A stretch of DNA of 64,000 bases from an uncultured Clostridia bacterium. GTDB taxonomy: Bacteria; Bacillota; Clostridia; UMGS1883. The position numbers and the translations under genes were made by a program. The stretch covers positions 62,001-126,000 of the forward strand of contig CANRCD010000001.1 in the NCBI GenBank assembly GCA_947629005.1, written 5' to 3'. A model generated the notes under the pieces. That model was not told the origin of the DNA and ran no database searches. It was given only the letters and a program-made list of their open reading frames with translations. Positions 18,393 through 27,756 of this stretch are shown here, one piece after another. Position 1 is the stretch's first letter. Every line of letters begins with the position of its first letter.

Positions 18393-18906
18393 AATTCTGC
18401 CGCTCATCGCGGCGCTGGCGCTGCTGCTGTGCGGCTGCGGGGCGGATAAAGTTGACCCCGAGGCCGAGGTCAGCGGCAACGCCACGAGCCGCGTTACAGC
18501 TGGCGAAAACGAGTTTGAAATCAGCGGCGGCGTTATCACTATGAACGGCGAAACGCTGGCATCCAAAACCAACGCCGATGAGGATAAACTTTTTGTCCTC
18601 GGGGGCAGGGTGTATTTCAACACCGCTGAGGGAGCAAAGTACGTTTCCGTTAAAAACGGCAAAATAAAAAAGCTGGGCAAGGGCCGCTTGGTCTACGCTA
18701 AAGGGGAGTGGCTGTATTATAACAACGCCGACCTCTACATGATAAACGTCAACGACGGCCGTCAGCAGCTTTTGCACCAGCGCGACATCGCCGACGGGCA
18801 GCCGCTGCTTTCGTTCGACGGCGACGACGGCGAAAAAATATGGTTTACCGACGGTGAAAAACGGTTCTATATAAAGAAAAACGGCACGGCGTTGACAGAG
18901 GAATAA
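18379..18906 (+). CDS. Small lipoprotein with DUF5050-like repeats
   Basis: The product is about 175 residues. It starts with a lipoprotein signal (MKLNKILPLIAALALLLCGC) whose lipobox cysteine lies near residue 20. The mature part contains repeated KLFVLGGRVYFNT / EWLYYNNADLYMIN / KIWFTDGEKRFYI units, resembling the short strands of DUF5050 proteins. GGGGAG at 18366-18371 fits the second ATG with 7-nt spacing. The gene overlaps the end of the UPF0182 gene, so the two are translationally coupled. It may act as an outer-face partner of the UPF0182 protein; that is inference. Confidence 0.75.
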   Translation: MKLNKILPLIAALALLLCGCGADKVDPEAEVSGNATSRVTAGENEFEISGGVITMNGETLASKTNADEDKLFVLGGRVYFNTAEGAKYVSVKNGKIKKLGKGRLVYAKGEWLYYNNADLYMINVNDGRQQLLHQRDIADGQPLLSFDGDDGEKIWFTDGEKRFYIKKNGTALTEE

Positions 18907-18924
18907 AAAACGGAGGGAATAAAA

Positions 18925-19554
18925 ATGGAAAATTACATTATCACTGTGGCCCGCGGCTTCGGCAGCGGTGGAAAGCGTATAGGTATGCGCCTTGCGGGGG
19001 AACTGGGAATTCCCTGCTACGAAAATCAAATCCTCACCATGGCCTCGGATGAAAGCGGTATTAACCGCGAGCTGTTTGCCGAGGTGGACGAAAAGCTGCG
19101 CGGCAGCTATATCGTTAACCGGCTTAAGGGTCTGCCGTCGGAGTACATTATCGAGCCCAGCAAGAAGAATTTTGTCTCGGACGTCAATTTGTTCAATTTT
19201 CAAGCAAAGATAATCCGTGAACTCGACCGAACGCAGTCGTGCGTCATAATTGGCAAGTGCGCCGACTATATCCTGCGCGACGAGAAAAACGTGCTCAGCG
19301 TTTTTGTCAGCGCCCCGATGGAGTTCTGCGTCGCCACCGTCATGGATAAGCTTTGCGTCAGCGAGGCCGAGGCCGAGCGCATGGTTATAAAAACCGATAA
19401 GTACCGCGGCGACTACTACCGCTACTACTCTGGCGGCAAGGCGTGGAACGATCCCGCAAACTACGACCTTTGCCTTAACAGCGAACGCCTTGGAGACGAC
19501 GGCTGCATAGCCGCCATAAAAAATATGCTTACAATAAAAGGACTGAATACCTGA
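18925..19554 (+). CDS. Cytidylate kinase-like family protein
   Basis: The 209-residue protein resembles the cytidylate-kinase-like P-loop family (PF13189). It starts YIITVARGFGSGGKRIGMRLA, a loose P-loop, followed by LGIPCYENQIL and an arginine-rich lid region around SEAEAERMVIKTDKYRGDYYRYY. True CMP kinase (cmk) is encoded separately at 43231-43905, so this paralogue probably phosphorylates something else. GGAGGG precedes the ATG. It lies between the lipoprotein and MATE genes. Confidence 0.82.
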   Translation: MENYIITVARGFGSGGKRIGMRLAGELGIPCYENQILTMASDESGINRELFAEVDEKLRGSYIVNRLKGLPSEYIIEPSKKNFVSDVNLFNFQAKIIRELDRTQSCVIIGKCADYILRDEKNVLSVFVSAPMEFCVATVMDKLCVSEAEAERMVIKTDKYRGDYYRYYSGGKAWNDPANYDLCLNSERLGDDGCIAAIKNMLTIKGLNT

Positions 19555-19560
19555 TAGTTT

Positions 19561-20892
19561 ATGAAAATACAACTCAGCGAACACTTTACATATTCTAAGC
19601 TTTTGCGTTTTGTTCTGCCCCCGATACTCATGATGATCTTCACTTCTGTCTATTCCGTGGTGGACGGACTGTTTGTGTCGAATTATGTGGGCAAAACACC
19701 CTTTGCTGCGCTTAATCTTATTTATCCGTTCCTTATAGTGCTTGGCACCGCCGGCTTCATGGTAGGTACGGGCGGCAGCGCCATTGTGGCAAAGACCCTC
19801 GGCGAGGGTCGAAGAGAAAAGGCGTCGGAATACTTCACGATGCTCGTGCTGTCAGCCTTCGCGATAGGGCTTGTGTTCATGGCGCTTGGCGAGGTTTTTA
19901 TGGACCGCGTCGCGGTTTTGCTCGGCGCGGAGGGAGAGATGGTCGGCCTGTGCGCGGTATACGGCAGGATAATCGCGGCGGCGGTGCCCTTCTTCATGCT
20001 GCAAAGCGTGTTCCATAGCTTTCTTGTGGCGGCGGAGCGGCCAAAGCTCGGCCTTATTATAACCGTCGGAGCGGGCGTGACGAATATGGCGCTCGACTTC
20101 CTGTTTGTGGCGGTATTTGGCTGGGGCCTGCCCGGGGCGGCCCTCGCCACGGCCCTCAGCCAAACATTCGGCGGCCTCGCGCCAGTTGTATACTTTCTGA
20201 CCCACCGCCGTGAAACGCTGCGCTTTTCCAAAACCCGCTTTTACGGCGGCGTGCTGCTTAAGGCCTGCCTGAACGGCTCCTCCGAACTGATGACGAATAT
20301 CTCCGCCTCGGTGGTGAGTATGCTCTATAATTTTCAGCTCATGCGCCTTGCAGGCGAGGACGGCGTTTCGGCCTACGGCGTGATGATGTATTTGAACTTC
20401 GTTTTTGCCGCGACATTCATCGGATACTCCATCGGTTCCGCGCCGGTGGTCAGCTTCCACTACGGCGCGCGCGGAGCCGACGAGCTTAAAAATCTTTTCA
20501 AAAAAAGCCTTGTTCTGATGGGCGCGGGCGGCGCGGTGATGACGCTTTTGGCGGCCCTGCTCGCGACGCCGCTGTCGAACGTCTTTGTCGGGTACGACAC
20601 AGCCCTGCGCGACATGACGGCGCGCGGTATGCGGATTTTCTCGCTGTCTTTTCTGGTTTGCGGGTTTAATATATTCAGCTCCGCCTTTTTCACCGCGCTG
20701 AACAATGGCCTTGTTTCGGCGATAATATCCTTTATGCGCACCTTCGTTTTTCAGGTCATTGTCATTCTTATCCTGCCCGCGATATTTGGGCTTGACGGAG
20801 TGTGGTACGGTATAACCGCCGCCGAGATACTGGCCTTCGGCGTGTCGCTGTTTTTCTTTGTAAAGGAACGCCGCCGCTATAACTATGTCTGA
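19561..20892 (+). CDS. MATE family efflux transporter
   Basis: The 443-residue polytopic protein has about 12 hydrophobic segments arranged as two MatE halves. Landmarks are VVDGLFVSNYVG near the N-terminus, GTGGSAIVAKTLGEG in the first half, and SAPVVSFHYGARGADELK where the second half corresponds. MATE proteins export organic cations or drugs using sodium or proton gradients; the substrate here cannot be told. The ATG lies 6 bp after the previous stop and has only a weak ribosome binding site, so translational coupling is likely. Confidence 0.92.
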   Translation: MKIQLSEHFTYSKLLRFVLPPILMMIFTSVYSVVDGLFVSNYVGKTPFAALNLIYPFLIVLGTAGFMVGTGGSAIVAKTLGEGRREKASEYFTMLVLSAFAIGLVFMALGEVFMDRVAVLLGAEGEMVGLCAVYGRIIAAAVPFFMLQSVFHSFLVAAERPKLGLIITVGAGVTNMALDFLFVAVFGWGLPGAALATALSQTFGGLAPVVYFLTHRRETLRFSKTRFYGGVLLKACLNGSSELMTNISASVVSMLYNFQLMRLAGEDGVSAYGVMMYLNFVFAATFIGYSIGSAPVVSFHYGARGADELKNLFKKSLVLMGAGGAVMTLLAALLATPLSNVFVGYDTALRDMTARGMRIFSLSFLVCGFNIFSSAFFTALNNGLVSAIISFMRTFVFQVIVILILPAIFGLDGVWYGITAAEILAFGVSLFFFVKERRRYNYV

Positions 20893-20905
20893 AAGGAGTT
20901 AGACT

Positions 20906-21871
20906 ATGAATTGGCTTAAGGTAAGTATATACACCACCGCGGCCGGTGTGGATTCGGTATGCGGCAGACTGCTGGATTTGAATATAGGCGGCTTTGAAAT
21001 TGAAGACAGGGACGACTTTAACAGCTTCTTTGAAAACAACCGCCAATACTGGGACTATGTGGACGAAGAGCTTTACGCGTCACGTCAGGGTGAAACCCGC
21101 GTAATCGTTTATATTGCCGATAATGAGGACGGCGCAAAGCAGCTTATGAGCGTCAGGCAAGAAATAGCCGCCCTTAAGTCGCTGAATAAGGACGGCATTT
21201 TCGGTCGGCTTGAGATTAGCCTTGACGGCATCCGCGAGGAGGACTGGGAGGAAAACTGGAAACAGTATTTTCATCCCATTCCCGTGGGAGACAGGCTCAT
21301 TATAAAGCCTGAGTGGGAAACCCTTGATAATACTGATGGTAAAATCGTTTTCAACATCGACCCGGGAATGACCTTTGGCAGCGGCCAGCACGAGACCACT
21401 CGTCTGTGCGTGGATCAGCTTGACCGCCGTGTAAAGTCCGGCATGGACGTGCTCGACCTCGGCTGTGGCAGCGGTATACTTTCTATAATCTCGCTTATGC
21501 TTGGGGCCAAAAGGGCGTTTGCTGTGGATATCGACCCCAACTGCAAAAAAATTGCCTATTCCAACGCCGCGCTCAACGGCATAGGGGAGGACAGATACAC
21601 TGTCGAGGCCGGAAACGTGCTCCGCGACGAGGAGCTTAAACGCAAATACGAGGGCATAGGCTTTGACATAGTCGTCGCGAATATTGTGGCTGACGTGATA
21701 ATCCCGCTTTGCCGCGATGTACGCCGCTATATGAAAAAAGGCGCTGTGTTTATATGCTGCGGCATAATTGAGCCGCGCCTCGGCGAGGTTCTCGCGGCCC
21801 TTGAGGAAAACGGCTTTGAGGTTATCGAGCGTAAGAACGAAAACGACTGGTACTGTATTGCGGCGAGGTAA
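20906..21871 (+). CDS. prmA: Ribosomal protein L11 methyltransferase
   Basis: The 321-residue class I methyltransferase trimethylates ribosomal protein L11. The N-terminal substrate-recognition part is followed by FGSGQHETTRLCV, the SAM-binding loop DLGCGSGILSI, VDIDPN, and the ANIVADVI motif, all as in PrmA. AAGGAG lies before the ATG. Three bp separate it from rsmE; the two are often adjacent in Bacillota (near dnaJ, which is absent here). Confidence 0.95.
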   Translation: MNWLKVSIYTTAAGVDSVCGRLLDLNIGGFEIEDRDDFNSFFENNRQYWDYVDEELYASRQGETRVIVYIADNEDGAKQLMSVRQEIAALKSLNKDGIFGRLEISLDGIREEDWEENWKQYFHPIPVGDRLIIKPEWETLDNTDGKIVFNIDPGMTFGSGQHETTRLCVDQLDRRVKSGMDVLDLGCGSGILSIISLMLGAKRAFAVDIDPNCKKIAYSNAALNGIGEDRYTVEAGNVLRDEELKRKYEGIGFDIVVANIVADVIIPLCRDVRRYMKKGAVFICCGIIEPRLGEVLAALEENGFEVIERKNENDWYCIAAR

Positions 21872-21874
21872 AAT

Positions 21875-22591
21875 ATGGCAAATTTTCTGATTGACAAAAG
21901 CAGGATAAACGGCGCAGTGGCTAAGCTTGACGGCGAATTGCTGCGGCATATTAAGACAGTGCTCCGCATGGGCGAAGGAGCGGAGTTTACCCTTTGCGAC
22001 GGCGAGGGGACGTTTTACGACGCTGTGCTCGCTGCTGACGGTGAGGCAGCGATTAAGGCCGAATATCCGGCTCCAACAGAGCCAAAGCTCGGAATAACGC
22101 TGTTTCAGGCCATTCCTAAAAACCCCAAGCTGGAGTTTATCGTACAAAAGGCCACGGAGATAGGAGTAGCAAAAATCGTGCCTATGAACACCGAGCGCAT
22201 CGTGGCCCGCCTCGAAAAGGACTCCAAGCTCGAACGCCTGCGTAAAATTGCCCGCGAGGCCGCCGCTCAGAGCCGCAGGGGAATTGTGCCCGAGGTGGCC
22301 GCACCGGTCAGCTTCGCCCGTGCGGCGGAGCTTGCCGCCGAGGCTGACCTCGCCGTGATACCCTACGAGGACGAGCATAAGACGCCGCTCAGGGACTGCC
22401 TTCGCGGCAAAACGGCCCGTACCCTTTCGATAATGATAGGGCCGGAGGGCGGCTTTGCCGAGGGCGAAGTGGCCCTCGCGCGGGAACGCGGAATTTTGTC
22501 GGCCACTATGGGCCCGAGGATACTACGCACCGAAACGGCGGGGCTTGTCGCCTCGGCCATCGCGCTTTACGAGCTGGGTGAAATGGAATGA
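21875..22591 (+). CDS. rsmE: 16S rRNA m3U1498 methyltransferase
   Basis: The 238-residue SPOUT-family enzyme methylates U1498 of 16S rRNA. It has an N-terminal PUA-like part (LLRHIKTVLRMGEG) and a knotted C-terminal domain with IGPEGGFAEGEV and LRTETAGLVASA. The start is 3 bp after prmA; the stop overlaps the next start as ATGA. Confidence 0.95.
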   Translation: MANFLIDKSRINGAVAKLDGELLRHIKTVLRMGEGAEFTLCDGEGTFYDAVLAADGEAAIKAEYPAPTEPKLGITLFQAIPKNPKLEFIVQKATEIGVAKIVPMNTERIVARLEKDSKLERLRKIAREAAAQSRRGIVPEVAAPVSFARAAELAAEADLAVIPYEDEHKTPLRDCLRGKTARTLSIMIGPEGGFAEGEVALARERGILSATMGPRILRTETAGLVASAIALYELGEME

Positions 22592-23076
22592 TAAAGGCCT
22601 ATCTCACAAAGGGCATGGATAAGCGGGCCTTTGTGGAAAAGGCTCTTTCCGACTACTGCGGCAAAAGCGGCTTCGTTTTTGCCCGCCGCCCCACCGGCAA
22701 GCCCTACGCCGTGGGCGGCCCGTGCTTTTCCTTTTCCGACAGCCGCGGCTATATGCTCTGCGCCGTCAGCGACTATGAGATAGGAGCCGACCTTGAGCTA
22801 AAGCGCGATGCCTCAAAGTACATGGGCGTGGTTAAGCGCTTTTTCGCCCCCGACGAGGCCGCCGCCGCGACCGAGGACAATTTTTTTGATATATACACCG
22901 CCAAGGAGGCCTACGTAAAGTTTACCGAAATGGGCATTTTCAGCGGTATGGAAAGGTTTTCGACGCTCGGCGGCAGGGTCGGGAGCGTGAATATAATCCA
23001 TTTTTCCGACGGCTGCTGCGTATGTGCCGCCGCGTCGGAGCGCGAAAGCGAGGTAGAGATAAAATGGCTGTGCTGA
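22588..23076 (+). CDS. 4'-phosphopantetheinyl transferase superfamily protein
   Basis: The 162-residue protein has the two PPTase motifs: IGADLE (about 70-75) and FFDIYTAKEAYVK (about 97-109). It would transfer phosphopantetheine from CoA to a carrier-protein serine. It is shorter than Sfp (about 224 residues) and lies between an rRNA methylase and a peptidase, with no polyketide or peptide synthetase nearby, so the acyl carrier protein of fatty acid synthesis is a plausible substrate. The start overlaps rsmE by 4 bp. Confidence 0.85.
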   Translation: MIKAYLTKGMDKRAFVEKALSDYCGKSGFVFARRPTGKPYAVGGPCFSFSDSRGYMLCAVSDYEIGADLELKRDASKYMGVVKRFFAPDEAAAATEDNFFDIYTAKEAYVKFTEMGIFSGMERFSTLGGRVGSVNIIHFSDGCCVCAAASERESEVEIKWLC

Positions 23077-23582
23077 TAACCGCGTTCACGCCGTTCGGCG
23101 GCTCCGCCGAAAACACCTCGGCAAAGGTTTTGCGCCTTTTGCCCGAGGGCGTGGGCAGGCTGCTTTTGCCGACCTCGTATAAGCGTTCGTTTGAAATCCT
23201 CCGCGCGGAGCTGTGCGAGCACGAATATTCCGCCGTCGTTCTCACGGGCGAGGCCTCGCGGAGCAAAATCACCGTCGAGCGCGTGGCAATAAACGTCGCC
23301 GACGCTTCGCTCCCCGATAACGACGGCGCGGTTTTCACCGACGCTCCCCTCGAGGCGGGCGGCCCGGCGGCCTGCTTCGCCACTCTGCCGATAAAGAAAA
23401 TGGCCGAGGCGGGCGGGGCCGACGTCAGCAACACCGCCGGCACATACGTCTGCAACGCGCTGATGTATAGGGCTTTGCGCCTTGTCGGCGGAAGGATACC
23501 CTGCGGCTTTGTTCATTTGCCGAAAGGCGGCGACGCGGCGGAGCTTGCTGAAAAACTGATGAAAATGGTTGATGTGTTATGA
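23064..23582 (+). CDS. pcp: Pyroglutamyl-peptidase I (C15), short form
   Basis: The 172-residue peptidase removes N-terminal pyroglutamate from peptides. It has FTPFGG at the start, the catalytic Glu in TGEASRSKITVERVAIN, the catalytic Cys in NTAGTYVCNALMY and the catalytic His in CGFVHLPK. It is about 30 residues shorter than the usual 200, but all three catalytic residues are kept. The ATG at 23064 gives the family start MAVLITAFTPFGG and overlaps the preceding gene by 13 bp. Confidence 0.92.
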   Translation: MAVLITAFTPFGGSAENTSAKVLRLLPEGVGRLLLPTSYKRSFEILRAELCEHEYSAVVLTGEASRSKITVERVAINVADASLPDNDGAVFTDAPLEAGGPAACFATLPIKKMAEAGGADVSNTAGTYVCNALMYRALRLVGGRIPCGFVHLPKGGDAAELAEKLMKMVDVL

Positions 23583-24073
23583 AATACTGTGAGTATTGCC
23601 AATCCCCGCTCGGCCCGCTCACCCTCGAAAGCGACGGCGAGGCCCTGACTGGGCTGTGGTTCGGCGAAAGGGAGGGCGGGGCCGCAGCGGCCGACCTACG
23701 CGTATTCGCCGAGGCGGAGGACTGGCTTCGCAGATACTTTTCCGGCGAGCGGCCCCTGCCAAGCGAGCTGCCTCTTCGCCCGGAGGGAACGGACTTCCGC
23801 AGGCTCGTGTGGGGGCTGCTGCTCGAAATCCCCTACGGCGAAACGGCCTCGTATTCCGACATTGCGAAAAAGGCCGCCGCCATGATGAATAGGCCCGTCA
23901 TGTCCGCTCGGGCTGTCGGCGGCGCGGTGGGGCATAACCCAATCTCAATTATAATACCCTGCCACCGCGTCATAGGTAAGGACGGCTCGCTCACGGGCTT
24001 CGGCCTTGGCGCGAAAATGCTTGATAAAAAGGCGTTTTTGCTCCGCCTTGAGGGTCATGACGTAATTTTTTGA
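23579..24073 (+). CDS. ogt: Methylated-DNA--protein-cysteine methyltransferase
   Basis: The 164-residue suicide DNA-repair protein moves alkyl groups from O6-alkylguanine to its own cysteine. The active-site motif IPCHRVIG is present, followed by GSLTGFGLG. The N-terminal half includes PLGPLTLESDGEALTGLWFG. The start overlaps the pcp stop as ATGA. It is the last gene of the gene run; the sequence after it turns abruptly AT-rich. Confidence 0.94.
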   Translation: MKYCEYCQSPLGPLTLESDGEALTGLWFGEREGGAAAADLRVFAEAEDWLRRYFSGERPLPSELPLRPEGTDFRRLVWGLLLEIPYGETASYSDIAKKAAAMMNRPVMSARAVGGAVGHNPISIIIPCHRVIGKDGSLTGFGLGAKMLDKKAFLLRLEGHDVIF

Positions 24074-24077
24074 TTTT

Positions 24078-24102
24078 GCAAACGCGATAAATCGCTGTTT
24101 GC
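24078..24102. repeat. Imperfect inverted repeat downstream of ogt
   Basis: GCAAAC-GCGA and TCGC-T-GTTTGC form a 10-bp stem with one bulged T and a TAAA loop. No T-run follows directly, so it is a weak terminator at best. It marks the boundary to the AT-rich segment. Confidence 0.4.
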
Positions 24103-24112
24103 GGTAGATTTC

Positions 24113-24140
24113 TTCACAATTCGGGTATATAATATATAAT
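24113..24140 (+). promoter_or_regulatory. Possible promoter of the AT-rich membrane-protein gene
   Basis: TTCACA (24113-24118) and TATAAT (24135-24140) are 16 bp apart; a second TATAAT lies at 24128-24133. The region is AT-rich, so chance matches are more likely than elsewhere. Confidence 0.5.
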
Positions 24141-24189
24141 GTTGAGTGGGCGACTGTCAATAAATAGTAATTTGCAGAGGAGTATTGAT

Positions 24190-24816
24190 ATGAAAGATAT
24201 AAAATTAAGCCATACATTAAAGTCTTATAGTATAATGTTTTTAGTTGGTATATTTATAGGATGTATATGTAGATTGTTAGATTATTGCTCTTTAGACTCT
24301 TTGTGGGGATTTTCGTCAATTCAAACATTATTTGGATTTTGGATTATTACAAATACAATAATTGTTTTATTAAGCACTTCAAATAAATGTGCAGGTATTA
24401 GTTCATTCTTATATATGTTTGGAATGACATTGAGTTTCTACGGATTACAGGCAATATTAGGAATGTTTATCCCATTATTTTCAGGTGGATTCCGTAAATC
24501 TTTGTTTATACTATTTACTTTGCTTTCTATTCCATGTGCAATAGCAGCTTTTGTTTTATATTATTGGAATAAAGACAATGTTTTAAGTTCATTGTTGTAT
24601 TCTTTACCAGTAGGTGCATTAGTAGCAGAAATAATTGCGATTTTTTATAATATATTACAACACAATACATTTACATTCTTGTTTCAATTAATAATGGATA
24701 TTGTAGGAACTCTTGTATTTGGAATAGTATTTTTTAAAAGAGTTAAATATAAAAAAATCTATATTTTCGGAACTGTATTAAGTGCATTAATTTTTTATTT
24801 TATTTTTCCTTGGTAG
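24190..24816 (+). CDS. AT-rich orphan multi-pass membrane protein
   Basis: The product is 208 residues with about six or seven hydrophobic segments and few charges. I do not recognise a family. Its base composition is strikingly unlike its neighbours: codons end mostly in A or T (Ile as ATA/ATT, Leu as TTA) in a window where neighbours prefer G or C. AGAGGAG lies 7 nt before the ATG at 24190. It has its own likely promoter and a terminator downstream, so it is a self-contained unit inserted between ogt and groEL. It is probably acquired by transfer. No recombinase, repeat or attachment site was seen beside it. Confidence 0.8.
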   Translation: MKDIKLSHTLKSYSIMFLVGIFIGCICRLLDYCSLDSLWGFSSIQTLFGFWIITNTIIVLLSTSNKCAGISSFLYMFGMTLSFYGLQAILGMFIPLFSGGFRKSLFILFTLLSIPCAIAAFVLYYWNKDNVLSSLLYSLPVGALVAEIIAIFYNILQHNTFTFLFQLIMDIVGTLVFGIVFFKRVKYKKIYIFGTVLSALIFYFIFPW

Positions 24817-24877
24817 ATTATATTTACAAATTCAAATTTATCTGTCAGATGAGTTTTAAGTACGCGCTTCTATACAC

Positions 24878-24909
24878 AAAAAAGCAGACGATCTCTCGTC
24901 TGCTTTTTT
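24878..24909. terminator. Bidirectional intrinsic terminator
   Basis: An 8-bp stem (GCAGACGA 24884-24891 with TCGTCTGC 24896-24903, loop TCTC) has six A before it and six T after it. It can end both the orphan membrane gene (plus) and groEL (minus). Confidence 0.93.
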
Positions 24910-24958
24910 GCTTTATGCGGGCCGCCTGAATGCGGTTCCGTTTTTGGCTATTTGGGAA

Positions 24959-26605
<1,647 letters not shown>

Positions 26606-26618
26606 TCAATTAATAAGC

Positions 26619-26915
<297 letters not shown>

Positions 26916-26933
26916 CTAAAATAATTTACGGTG

Positions 26934-26960
26934 TTAGCACTCGCTTCTCTTGAGTGCTAA
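26934..26960. promoter_or_regulatory. CIRCE operator (HrcA binding site)
   Basis: TTAGCACTC (26934-26942) and GAGTGCTAA (26952-26960) are separated by 9 nt, an exact match to the known CIRCE consensus. It lies right after the -10 hexamer of groES. The repressor HrcA is not encoded in the window. Confidence 0.97.
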
Positions 26961-26964
26961 CAAT

Positions 26965-26993
26965 ATATTACTTCCATACAAAGCTTATAGCAA
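26965..26993 (-). promoter_or_regulatory. Sigma-A promoter of groES-groEL
   Basis: On the minus strand TTGCTA (complement of 26988-26993) and TAATAT (complement of 26965-26970) are 17 bp apart, directly upstream of CIRCE. A HrcA dimer bound at CIRCE would cover the transcription start. Confidence 0.8.
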
Positions 26994-27143
26994 CCCCAGT
27001 TTTTTCAAAAAAAAGCGGATTTTGCTTTCGTTTTTTAGATTATGCTCTTATTTTTGCCAATTATCTCAAGTTTCATAATTTTTGGCATTTATTTTTTTGG
27101 GCGGCATAACATGATAACAGTATATGGAAGGAGCGGGATAATA

Positions 27144-27755
27144 ATGCCAAAAAGAATAGAACTTGAGCCGCTTGCGGAGATAGGCAGGGCCTATGCCGTT
27201 ATCGACGACGGCCGCGTAGAGATACACGTCAGCGGGGTGATGGGCGTGCTTAAGGCATGGCTCGTGGGAGGCGAAAATCTGCCGTTGGGGAACATAGTAG
27301 GCGGGAGGCTTGTCCGAGAGGCCGACGTATCGGCCCACAACGGAGTGCTGATAACCCAGTCCGGCAGGCAGATGTTCTACGGCGGCTGGACGGAGGACGC
27401 CGAGGCTCCGGAGCCCATTCCCAAGCCCGAACCCAAACCCGAACCTGCGCCCGAACCCGAGCCTGCGCCTGCGCCCGAGCCTGCGGAGATGCAAAAAGAG
27501 GCGGATTACGCCCCTTTGCCGAATCTCGGCTGGGAAAAAATCACCGGCCTCAGCTACCCGACCATGGACGATCGTGTGCGGCTTGCACTCAGCACAAGGG
27601 CATTCTTCCATGCCTTCAAAAAGCACGGATTTTACCTTTTCGGCAAGGACGGCGGACGATTCGCTCTCGCCGTAAAGCGCGCGGAGCAGAGCTCGCCGTT
27701 TCCGAACGTGACGGGCGCGGAGGAGGCAGGAGACTATGTTTATGTGGTGCTGTGA
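27144..27755 (+). CDS. Unknown two-domain protein with proline-rich linker
   Basis: The 203-residue product has no signal peptide or membrane segment. Residues 1-90 form a compact-looking domain (AYAVIDDGRVEIHVSG, NGVLITQSGRQMFYGGW). Residues about 92-120 are a linker of alternating Pro, Glu, Lys and Ala. Residues about 125-203 form a second domain (LSTRAFFHAFKKHGFYLFG, ending GDYVYVVL). AAGGAG at 27128-27133 supports the ATG at 27144; earlier in-frame codons lie in AT-rich DNA. The family is not recognised. The gene is convergent with a glycosyltransferase gene, the stops being separated by one base. Confidence 0.72.
   Translation: MPKRIELEPLAEIGRAYAVIDDGRVEIHVSGVMGVLKAWLVGGENLPLGNIVGGRLVREADVSAHNGVLITQSGRQMFYGGWTEDAEAPEPIPKPEPKPEPAPEPEPAPAPEPAEMQKEADYAPLPNLGWEKITGLSYPTMDDRVRLALSTRAFFHAFKKHGFYLFGKDGGRFALAVKRAEQSSPFPNVTGAEEAGDYVYVVL
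27411..27488 (+). repeat. Proline/glutamate codon repeat within the unknown gene
   Basis: Repeated CCCGAACC / CCCGAGCC units encode alternating Pro-Glu, Pro-Lys and Pro-Ala. Such stretches are extended, rigid spacers. The unit is imperfect, so slippage may vary its length between strains. Confidence 0.8.
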
Positions 27756-27756
27756 T

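Noticed and set aside
27411-27488. Direct repeats as a CRISPR or other array
   Set aside because: The repeats are short, in frame and encode a Pro/Glu linker.
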